Source: Smittium culicis
Taxonomy: Eukaryota > Kickxellomycota > Harpellomycetes > Harpellales > Legeriomycetaceae
Assembly (NCBI GenBank): GCA_001970855.1
Contig: LSSN01000626.1
Location: forward strand, 1-32,373
Reading direction: 5' to 3'
DNA: 32,373 nt
Shown here: positions 23,401-32,373 of the stretch, piece by piece
Numbering within the stretch: the first letter of the stretch is position 1
Layout of the letters: each line of letters opens with the position of its first letter
The notes under the pieces: model-generated
What the model saw: the letters and a program-made list of their open reading frames with translations, nothing else
Told to the model about the DNA's origin: nothing
Database searches by the model: none
Translations under genes and position numbers: made by a program

Positions 23401-25920
23401 ATTGCGTATAAAGGCAGTAATGGTACTAATTTTCTAATTTTCATACGGATATTAATATATTTATATAATTTCTAAAAAAAAAATTTTTTTTTTGCGCATT
23501 CTTCGTGAAAATTTAAATTTGTTAAAATTCTTAAGATATTTACTATTCTTTTTATGTTGTAAAAATTTTTATTGCAACAACTTTGGATCGCAAATATCGG
23601 TAATTATATTATTAATTTATAAATTATAATTTTTTTCGGCTAATATAATCACAGAGTAAAATAGTTTTCAAACGATCTTGTGGAAAAAAATTGAGTCCAT
23701 TTGATCGAATTTTCTATAGGATATTCTTTCAAGTAGAGTAGATTCTATGTTTACATATACGATTTTATATTATTATAATATTAAAAGGTACTATAATTCA
23801 AAGCCTTAGAAAATATTATTAGCTGAATTCATTAAATTTTAACCATTATCTACTCTTTTTCTATATTATTTTTTCGAATTAATTTATCATTATTTATTTT
23901 GAGTTTAAATATGTTTAATCTGAAACCAGATATTATCTAAAATAATTTTATAACTCAAAAAAAGGAAAAAATTATCAAAAAAATAGAAAAAACATAATAT
24001 ACTGCTATTAATTTACAATTTTATTTGCCCATATAATTATATTGTACACAATTTAAGGTGTGTGAAATAATATTGAAAATATTCTCAACCTCATTCACCC
24101 CTTCGCTGCTCTAGATATTGACATATTAGAGACCTGATTCAAGGGAATTTTGATAATTTATACACCGTATTAAATGTTTATTTTCAGATTATGGCAAATT
24201 AATACATTTTTAATTTCAAAATAAAATTTCAAAATTAAAAATTGATTAATTGGATATATTTTTTGAGACAGATGGAATTGATTTTGAAATTTATCGCAAT
24301 TAAATTGAATAATTGGAAATAGATTTGGTTTAAAATATTGTTAACACGGAGTACTAAATTTAAAACAATACACCAAGTTATATTTAGAAATTCATATGAA
24401 AATTTAATATAGCTTTATATAATTTTATATAAACTCTTGCATTAAATTTTGATATATTAATAGGGATCATCTGATATTACTAATTATGCGAAAATGTAAT
24501 GATTTATTTTGAATTATAGATCATATAGTTTAAATTAAAAGCCAGGTTGTAATTAATATCAAAATTCAACACGAGTTCTAGATATCAGTCATTTAAAACA
24601 TTGTTTGTTACTTATAATAAAATAAGTTACAAAAAAAAACATTTTGCAAATTAAATTTAAATTAATCAATAAATGGTTACACATGGTAAGCTTAATCACT
24701 CTCAATTGCTTATTTAAAGGTCGCGATCACAAAATGGTTTTGATATAATATATTTATTTAGTTTTATCTCATTTGAAGGATAAATAGTCGAAAAAATATA
24801 ATTTAATTTAAATATTAAGTGTAAAGACAGATATATAGCTATAATAAAAGTAGATCAGATTTATTATTATACAATTGATAATTAGTAATGTAAATTTAAA
24901 TCAACAAAATATTTCTTAGCAGGTATACTTTTTTTTAACTTCTGCGCAGGAAAAATTTTTTTTTTTTTGGATTACATCAGTTAAATATAAAATAATTTAA
25001 ATATTTTATAAAAGAATGTAATGCGCATGGAGAAAATATTTATCGAAAATCATATTATTTTTTTAGTTTATTAATAGCGCGAGTAATAAGAGATTAGTAC
25101 TACAAGAGCTGATGGTTAAACTGAAATATATATTAGTGGGGTGTTTTACAGCGAAGCGGAACTTATTTTACTTAGAAATAATAATTGTAAAATTTGATTG
25201 GGTTAAGATATTGGTTTTATCATTTAGTTAATATCGAAGAATTTATTAGCAGGATATAGAAATTGAGCTAAAACTGAAAATTAGAAAATATTTAATTGAA
25301 AAATATTCGCCTTGCGAAATAATCTTTCATATATCAATTATCCAAGTCGATATATTAATACTCGCGTTTAGCCATAAAAATTATTTTAATTAATATTATA
25401 TTATTTGCTATTATTAGTAATGTGATTAGATCATCACATTGGATAGAGATCAATTGTAAATGACTTAATTTATTCATTTAAATTATTAAATGCAGCTTAG
25501 ATGAATTGTATACGAGTATTATTATAGTATAGATTTTGTGTTAGATTCTAGTTAAAAGTATATATAAATATAGATAGTTAAATGTTGGTTTTAGTTTTTA
25601 TTGCCAGCCTCATTTAGTACCTTCTTGGTTTAGAGTCTGAAATTTACTAATTGTTTTATTTAGTGTAATATTTTGAAGTCATATCAGATGGACACTATTT
25701 AGTATCAAAACGATTTAAGAGTTTCTAGTCGAACAGTTTTAAAATTGGGCAGTTCATTGATTCGCAATTAATTTAAATTCAATGCACACTATTTGCTGAA
25801 TCTATGAATCAAGCCAATAATATGATGATTTTCAGGATATTACTATTTATAGAATAGTGATTGGTTATTAATGGTAGATCAGAAATAATCTACTGCGTGG
25901 GAAAGGGTTAATAGAATCGT

Positions 25921-26078
25921 GTCGTATAAATAGGCAGCGGAAACTAGCAAATAAGGAACTATACGACCCAAACGTAATGATCGACAGCCAATAATGATAG
26001 AGTAAAGTTGTTATGCGCAATTATTGGCTATCATTGGCGTATCGAATATTAGGGGATAGATATGTGTAAGGCTATTGG
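25921..26078 (+). promoter_or_regulatory. Candidate RPN5 upstream region with inverted repeats and CCAAT motifs
   Basis: About 230-390 bp upstream of the RPN5 start. GTCGTATA (25921-25928) pairs with TATACGAC (25960-25967). AGCCAATAAT (25986-25995) pairs with ATTATTGGCT (26020-26029). Four CCAAT or ATTGG pentamers occur near 25988, 26023, 26033 and 26074. CCAAT is the NF-Y/HAP core, so this could be a promoter element cluster. The reading is inference, and the motif is short enough to arise by chance. Confidence 0.35.
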
Positions 26079-26307
26079 ATTGTTTTTTAAAGGTTCATTT
26101 TTACAGCTAATTTGATAGCGTTCAATGTTTTATATGTAAAAAGTTAAATTTATTTGGTTTGTTTATAAGTTTTGCGTCGTTAATATATTTTTGTAGTTCT
26201 GTACAACAAATTCTGCTTTATTAACGATTTACTAAATACTCTTTAATACACCCGACATTCTTTTTTTACATTAGCCGTATTTTCAGCAGTGAGAATTCAA
26301 CTACATC

Positions 26308-27897
26308 ATGGATATAGATCAACCTACACCTGCTGTCAAGATGGAGAGGAGCTACGAAGCTGAAACCTCCGCAGCTATAATCGAAGCTGATTCGCTTGCT
26401 AATGTATTTTTATTCGTCTTATTCTTGTTTTTTATACCTTTTTATTAAGTATTGCCATTCTATACTATTTTGATTAGGACGGAAATCTATTATTGGCAAT
26501 CGAGCATTTGTTGCCCTTAGAAAAGAAAACTAGAAAGGTATCTCACTCGATTAATTTCTTCAAACTTTTGTTTTTTCACCTTTCTCACTTCCTTCTCATT
26601 TTTCTTTTACTATCTAGTCATCAGATGTTAAGTCTAATACTGCAATATTGCTCAAAATCACTGAGCTCTGCTTTAATAAGAAAGATTGGACCAATCTCAG
26701 AGAGCAGTTAGAAACTCTTTCAGGAAATCACGGCCATCTCGATTTGGTTAGCACTATTACTATTTAATGTTTTAAAATATATATAATTCTTACTCATACT
26801 TATATACATACATACATTTAATTCAACAGGCTGTTACTGAAATGATTAAAAAATCAGTTGAATATATTGATTCCACTCCTGATATAGACACTAAGATCGA
26901 ATACATATCTACTCTCAGAAAGATCACTGAAGGAAAAATGCTAGTTGAGAGAGAAAGAGCAAGATTGACAAGACAGCTTAGCTCCATTTATGAAGAACAA
27001 GGCAAAATTTCTCTAGCTTGTGATACCATCCAAGAAGACCAAATCGAAACTTTTGGCTCGCTCGATAAGAGAACTAAAGTTGAATTCATTCTCGAACAGA
27101 TGCGTCTCTCGTTACTCCTTAAAGACTATGTCCGTATGGCTATTGTTTGCAAAAAGATCAACACCAGCTACTTTAAAGACAAAGATACTGTCGATTTAAA
27201 GCTAAGATACTATGATCTAATGATACAACATGGAATCCACGAACAACACTATTTATTAGTTAGTAAACATTTCCATATGTTATTCCTAACTGATGTCATC
27301 AAAGTAGATGAGTCTAAGTGGCCCGATATCATGGTCAAAATGGTTCTATTTTGCATTCTAGCTAAATACAATAACGAACAACTCGAAATGATGCATTTGA
27401 TTAGCAAGCTAGATGAACTTGAAAAGCTCCCTCTAGTAGAATCTCTTCTCAAACAGTTCATCTCCAACAAGCTAATATCCTGGGACGAGTTAGTTGCCAG
27501 GTACAATGAACCTCTTTTAAAAAAATTGGACATCTTTAACGAAAATACAGAAGATGGAAAGATTTTAAATGAAGCTCTAAGGGAACGAGTAACCGAGCAT
27601 AACATTTTAGTTGTCAGCAAATATTACTCACGAATTAACATGGTCAGACTCTCACAGTTAATAAGCCTGGATATAGAAAAAACAGAAACTAAACTCTGTT
27701 CGTTGATTGTCGACAAGTCCATATATGCAAGAATTAACCGTCCTAAAGGAATAGTCGAGTTTGTTCCAGCTAAATCTGTCCACGAGACTTTAGATTTATG
27801 GGTATCTGATGTTAATAATCTCTTGGGCCTTGTAGAGAAAACAACCCATCTGATTGAAAAAGAAAACGTTTTGCATAAAATTAGCCAGTCCTCATAA
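26308..27897 (+). CDS. RPN5: 26S proteasome regulatory subunit Rpn5 (PSMD12)
   Basis: A non-ATPase lid subunit of the 19S regulatory particle that scaffolds the Rpn11 deubiquitinase. Four exons, all phase 0: 26308-26403, 26478-26537, 26618-26746 and 26830-27897. They give 450 residues (human 456, yeast 445). The N-terminal half is helical repeat. Family blocks include ITEGKMLVERERARLTRQL, VEFILEQMRLSLLLKDYVR, CKKINTSYF and LKLRYYDLMIQ. The PCI domain lies near residues 345-410 (RERVTEHNILVVSKYYSRI, then the winged-helix part with LIVDKSIYARINRPKGIVEF). The C-terminal helix contains LVEKTTHLIEKE, nearly the human NKTTHLIAKE. It converges on the thioesterase gene with 251 bp between stop codons. 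Confidence 0.96.
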
Positions 27898-28148
27898 CTT
27901 TCGTTTTTTTTTTTTAGCTTTATTATATCATTACTTCTTTTTAAAATTTTAATTAGCAGAAAGTCAGTATCTAGTATTCAAAATAAACGACGTTAAAAAA
28001 TACAGATATCTAAATTTTTTATAATGTCGATTCAAACTCGACCATCAAGTTGTAATTTAGAAACAGTTTATTATAGTATGTATTGGTTATAAAACAAGTG
28101 TATCTATAAATATGTATTAGTGGTTGATTTATATAAAGAAATGTGCGG

Positions 28149-29898
28149 TTATAGTTTACTGGAATTATTTGATGGGCTTGAGATATTTGGTTTTAAAGTG
28201 ATTGGGTTGTTTTCGAGGGTAAAGTTCATAGGGTTGACCATATTAGGGCCAATTCTGTATAAATTTTCTTGAGAAAACGAGGCGACGTTGATGCCAGATT
28301 TAGGGGTATAAAAATTTCCAGTGATCAGCTGTTTGCCATTAGACACGATGGGGCTGTAAGTCTCGAACAGAAGCAGCATGTGGCCGAGTTCGTTGAAAAG
28401 ATCATCGAAGATGGGGGAATGGCGGCAGCTGTGCGCGTTAGCAGTAGAATTGTCAGGAGCGAGTTCGGGGAGGTGGAAGTATACGCTGTGGCACAAAGTT
28501 ACGATGATTCCAAAGGAAAATGCAGGATGGTTAGTAGCTTTTGATCGGGGCGGTGTTGAGTAGAGTTTAGAGACCATTGTTGGGGACCAGAAGTCGGACA
28601 ATAAGGCGATGAACAGAGTGACGATGGCGATTTCAGACTCGGGGCTTGCAAAGATCAATTCTTGGTTAACCTTCATCCACCTGAGCATGTATGGAGCCAA
28701 GTTGTTGGACTCGACAAGGCTCAAGTCATGTAGTTTGTCTGTAGAACCATTAGTGGCGACTGGGGTTGCTTGCCTCGAGGATAGAGGCACGGTATCAAAT
28801 AGGCTCATATCCATATTTGGGCCTATATTCAAGACGTCTGGGAGAGTGCCGTCTTTATGGACATACACATTATCTTTGAAGTGGGAAAAAGGCAATACAT
28901 TGGGCATTTTAACCTACAATTTTTTTTTTTTTTTTAGAACAGATTAATCTTTGTTTTTTTTTTTTAGTTTGGCTTATAAATGTAAATTCAATTCTTGTGG
29001 GCAAAGTGTTTATATGGTGTTTGAATTATTGGGTATAAAATTACGTGGTGGGTAGTTGAGCTATGTTCAGGCTTCTGGAAACTGCATATCATGACAAAGA
29101 TAGTTTTTCCTTGTTGTTTAGCACTAACTGTTCTGGAGGCAAAAGATCGGCCTTGTTTACAATAAGGGTAAATGAATAAAATTAATAGTGAATGCGAGTG
29201 TATTTAGTTTGGAGGCGGACATTATCTGGTAAATAAAGAATAAAAAGTAAAAGTAAAAGTAAAATAAAATTACCGTCTCTAACTCTTTCTATGTGAAATT
29301 CTATTGGGAGATCGTATTTTCCAGCAAGTAAAAAGTATGAGTGCAAAGACTATAGTTAAAAAACAAAAGTAGAAAAAAAAGAAGTTTGTAAGTATATTTA
29401 GTTGTAATAAATTAGAGGGGTAGGAGGGGGGGGGGGTGTAGATTTTAATGAATAAGTGAGAAAATGAAGTTTTTTTTACATGAGCTCTGAATCCAATATC
29501 TACGGATAGTATTGCAGCAGCTAAAGATTGAGCTAAGACCTGGCCACCTAATAGCGGAGTAGAAAAAGAGTAAAAATGGATATGAAAAGATTTCGAATTT
29601 TTGATAGCGATAGTAAGAGTAGAAGAGATATGAAAGAGATTATGAAATTTTAAAAGGGATAAAAAGATTGAGTAGGGTAAGTTGTTAGCGATTATTACCG
29701 TATAAACCTCGAGGGCCACCAAACTTCCAATTTCTAGTTGATAGATAGAGATCCTCAGCGGACTCTGAAAGAAGATATATATATAAAAAAAGAGGAGGTG
29801 TTAATAGTCAAAATAGTAATGGAGGGGGAGGAGGAGGAAGGGAGTATTTTACCTTTAACGAAAAAGTACTTTAAAATATCAGCTTTTACAGTCTCCAT
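28149..29898 (-). CDS. TES1: Peroxisomal acyl-CoA thioesterase, TesB/ACOT8 type
   Basis: Hydrolyses acyl-CoA to fatty acid and CoA, normally in peroxisomes alongside beta-oxidation. Six exons: 29853-29898, 29699-29764, 29480-29547, 29274-29349, 29045-29151 and 28149-28913, giving 375 residues (yeast Tes1 about 349, human ACOT8 319). The first hot-dog domain has YGGQVLAQSLAAA (residues 37-49), HSLHSYFLLAG and VRDGRSFASRTVSAKQ. The second has FIALLSDFW, HSVYFH and VASFSQE with the family Gln (336). It ends in SKL, the type 1 peroxisomal signal. Two oddities: the position of the catalytic Asp in the usual LDHS-x-WFH motif reads LCHSVYFH (Cys262), and a ~16-residue insert follows it. Exon 6 also has a longer N-terminal linker. 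Fold and targeting are firm; activity is uncertain. Confidence 0.88.
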
Positions 29899-32373
29899 TA
29901 TATCGGAAATTATAACGTGTTGTTTACAGCGAGAGAATTAATTGAATGTTCAGGGTTAATAGAGGCGGTAGTTAACAAGTATAGTCCTAGGGCTTTTGAT
30001 TGCGGTATTAAACAATAGCTGGAATATAATTAAAGGATAGTAAGTATCGTCTAAAAAAGAGGCACGAAGGAAAGCAGTAAGCAGAGGTGAAAGAGCTAGT
30101 AAATAGATATAAGACTTTCTAGTTTATTAGAATTTGTTTGAAGCAGAGTTATGAGCGGATAGGGGGGGGGGTGGAGGTGACGAAGAGAAGTGGTATAAAC
30201 AATAGAGTGCAGGGTAAAAAATTCATGAGTGTAATAGACTAATGGTATATTGGATTTATAAAGTAATGGTTCAAGTAGTAGTTTAGGGGAAGGGCGGATT
30301 TGATAAGCCTTTTACGTAGATACAGATTTTAAAAGGAATTTTACTCAGGTGGGGGATTAGGGCAGGAACTATGGCGAAATTAACGAGGTCCATGGTCATT
30401 CAGCCAGCGAGCTTATATTTAAAAGTATATGGAATATGAGCATTTAAAGTGTAAATGGCGGTGCAGTGGGGCAGTTGGGTTTAGGTGATATGATCTCAGC
30501 GAGATAAGATTGATGTAATCTCATTTAAAACATGAAAAAAAAAAGCTTAGATTAGTTAGCTTTAGGTTTGGGAGAATAGATTTCTCCTGGTATTTACTCG
30601 GTTACAAGTGCTATTTTAGGGAGAACAAAGCAATTGTAGTGACCAGGCCCAAAAAAAAAAAAAAAAAAAGTATTAGTAATGGTATCAATAATATCTTTAG
30701 GCATAAATACATTGTAGCTATGGGATATTTATTTGAACACAACTTGTTAGTTATGGATCAGAGTTCAGCAGCTATGCTAATTTTTGAAGGACATGAATAT
30801 AGTTTAACACTAATAGAATCTTGATGGTATCAATAAGTGGCTATTTTGTAGATGTGTGGTTTGGCCAATGGTCTATGCTGGAGAGCAGATTTAGCAAATG
30901 AGGTTTAGCAAAAAGCACTTGGGAACAAATGAAATGTATAAGCAAGGAGTATTATTTGCTGTGGCCCAAGAAATAAAAAAAGCAGCGAGTAGATGGAGTA
31001 AACGGCTATAAGCTGTAAAGTTAGGGGTCTTATTGGGTTGGCGCTATTTGGACACTAAAAGCGAGCCTGATTTTGGCAGTGGAAATGTCGCTGATTTGGG
31101 TATTTGAGTGATTTCTTTATTAGGGATTTTCAGAAATTGGAAGGTCCGGAATATAAAAAGCAACAAAAAAATAATTTATATAATTATGTAATAGCCCAAC
31201 AGTTAGCTAAAAAAAAAAAAAAGCGCCCGTATTTATAGAGCGTTAGTAATTGGATAACAATTTTTGATGTGCTATCATCAAGAGGTGGCTATTATCAGAT
31301 CAGAAGAGATCTTCCAATTACCTGCAGCTGGAATTTATAGATGTGGGCAGCTATTGGGCAGTTATGAGGATGGGCTCAGGATTTATTAGTTGAAGAAATG
31401 ATTAGCGAATGGGAGGGGAATTTAAGGGAAGAATCTAACGCTAATTCCCATCATTACGGTCCTAATCAAACGAAAGACTATACTATATTTAGCGTTGGCA
31501 GAAAGGGTGTAGAGGAGTGCAGCAGAAAGGGTGTAGGCATAGGCTGGTTGTGTTTAGAGCAGCTGGTGAAGATGCGCTTGTAGGCCAGTCAATTCATCTA
31601 AATGCCAAGAGAACGTGACTATACTACCGCTAATGGCAGAGTGCTATTGGGGGATTATCCGTTTGATTGTACCAGCATTTACTGATTCGGCTAGCATACC
31701 TCATTTGCCAGGCTATTGGCCAGTATAGTATAAGAACGTTAAATAGAGTTTGGGAAAAGAGTACAAATTACTAAACTATGTTTGGCTCTTAGAAATCAGA
31801 GCTAGAGGTGCATACTTTTTGGTCAAACTATAATGGATTTCTAGAGCAAGAGTGACATCAAATAAACACGTATACCTTTTGTCTACAAGCAATCCACACA
31901 ACTAAAATCGATATAGGTTACTTAGCTAGTAGCTCAAAAAGCCATAAAATAAAACTGATAAAAGGCTACTTAACTAGTAGTTAAAAGTGATCTAAGTAAC
32001 TAAAATCGGTATATACTACTTATCTAGTAGCTTAAAAAGTCATAAAAAGATCGCAGATAGTGAAAACTGAATCTGATGTGTTGCGCGCAAAAATATTAAA
32101 GCGTAGCGAAAAGAGACGAGAGAATAAAAGCAATTGGGAATTAAAAGGAAGGTTAAATCATTCACTTTGCGAAAATCCCATAACTAATCAACTCGCATTC
32201 AGCCGAAAAACTTATTTTATTTGTATTCCCTATTATAATCTCCAATTTAAACCATAATTCAGCTTCCTTAATTCCCGTCCGCTAATTCGTTCAGCCATAT
32301 AACCCCAATTAAATATGAGTTCCTTACCTAATTATATGCAAATTTGACATCGATTTGCTAATCCCCCAAAAAA
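29899..32373. other. Intergenic region with strong G-over-C bias, no recognisable gene
   Basis: About 2.5 kb upstream of the thioesterase gene, to the window end. It is less AT-rich than the desert. Short open frames at 30639-30824, 31398-31583 and 32060-32257 match nothing I know. Features seen are a run of ten G (30162-30171), a run of nineteen A (30651-30669), a 15-bp direct repeat GCAGAAAGGGTGTAG at 31498 and 31522, the motif GCTATTGG at 31350, 31643 and 31712, and the triple repeat at 31902-32047. It may hold a decayed element or an untranslated transcription unit; I cannot tell which. Confidence 0.45.
31902..32047. repeat. Three imperfect ~48-bp tandem units, each with a short hairpin
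   Basis: Units 1 and 3 share ACTAAAATCG at the start, then CTAGTAGC, AAAAAG and CATAAAA. Unit 2 is shorter and more diverged. Matching points fall at 31909, 31956 and 32007, spaced 47 and 51 bp. Units 2 and 3 contain CTACT and AGTAG arms around a 5-nt loop (31966-31980 and 32016-32030); unit 1 has TTACT instead of CTACT. Confidence 0.7.

Larger units (their letters stand above)
15576..26307. other. 10.7-kb AT-rich gene desert
   Basis: No open frame of about 60 codons or more occurs on either strand across most of it, and I recognise no protein motif or tRNA. Homopolymer and A/T-rich simple sequence dominate. Contents I can name are the 189-bp MITE at 17263-17451, a short less AT-rich island around 20590-20900, a CT-rich run near 22705-22725, and inverted repeats with CCAAT motifs in the last 400 bp before RPN5. 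The left end should contain the promoter of the triple-repeat protein. Confidence 0.65.

Noticed and set aside
25904..25914. Third MITE end (GGGAAAGGGTTAA)
   Set aside because: The terminus matches, but I found no matching second end or internal similarity about 190 bp away, so it may be a solo decayed end or chance.
25921..25967. tRNA gene from the 8-bp stem
   Set aside because: Only about 47 bp, with no D-loop or T-loop consensus and no anticodon arm.
27249..27620. 123-residue minus-strand frame inside RPN5
   Set aside because: Antisense shadow of a well-conserved Rpn5 exon.
28269..28947. Plus-strand frames opposite the thioesterase last exon
   Set aside because: Antisense shadows; the minus strand matches TesB and ends in SKL.
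29738..29941. 67-residue plus-strand frame
   Set aside because: Lies over the thioesterase first two exons and intron on the opposite strand; Glu-rich from a purine tract.
30639..31583. Decayed transposase in the G-rich region
   Set aside because: I looked for DDE, reverse transcriptase and integrase motifs in the short frames and saw none.

Overview
The window looks like AT-rich nuclear DNA from an early-diverging fungus. Genes are spliced with GT..AG introns, and intergenic DNA is very AT-rich. The gene content includes a fungal-type Aim19 mitochondrial protein, a secreted protein with two chitin-binding-like (CBM19-type) cysteine domains, and the eukaryotic genes POL12, RPN5, FANCL and a peroxisomal acyl-CoA thioesterase. 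A gut-fungus or Kickxellomycotina-type genome would fit, but that placement is inference, not proof.

Layout. (1) 1-2300, minus: a secreted, Ser/Thr/Pro-rich protein with repeated LPTS motifs. A predicted intron joins it to an exon that runs off the left edge. (2) 5398-6177, minus: a secreted CAP/SCP-domain protein. (3) 7572-8359, minus, three exons: Aim19-like membrane protein. It is divergent from (4) 8922-11623, plus, five exons: DNA polymerase alpha subunit B. (5) 11796-14016, plus, nine exons: FANCL, the Fanconi anemia E3 ubiquitin ligase, only 172 bp downstream of POL12. (6) 14685-15575, minus: a surface protein built of three ~66-70 residue repeats with a GPI-anchor-like tail. (7) 15576-26307: a 10.7 kb gene desert. 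(8) 26308-27897, plus, four exons: proteasome lid subunit Rpn5. (9) 28149-29898, minus, six exons: TesB/ACOT8-type acyl-CoA thioesterase ending in the peroxisomal signal SKL. (10) 29899-32373: no recognisable gene, but a strong G-over-C strand bias that flips near 32150, and a triple ~48 bp repeat.

Two 189-bp elements (4099-4287 and 17263-17451) align without gaps at every landmark checked. They have CCCTTTC terminal inverted repeats and sit at TTAA sites, so they are two copies of an apparent piggyBac-like MITE family.

The genes do not form a pathway. POL12 and FANCL are neighbouring replication and repair genes. The three secreted or surface proteins (chitin-binding-like, CAP, GPI-type repeat protein) occupy the left half, interspersed with housekeeping genes. 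Exon structures were worked out by hand from reading-frame continuity and splice sites. Each spliced model keeps an open frame and matches its family along its length.
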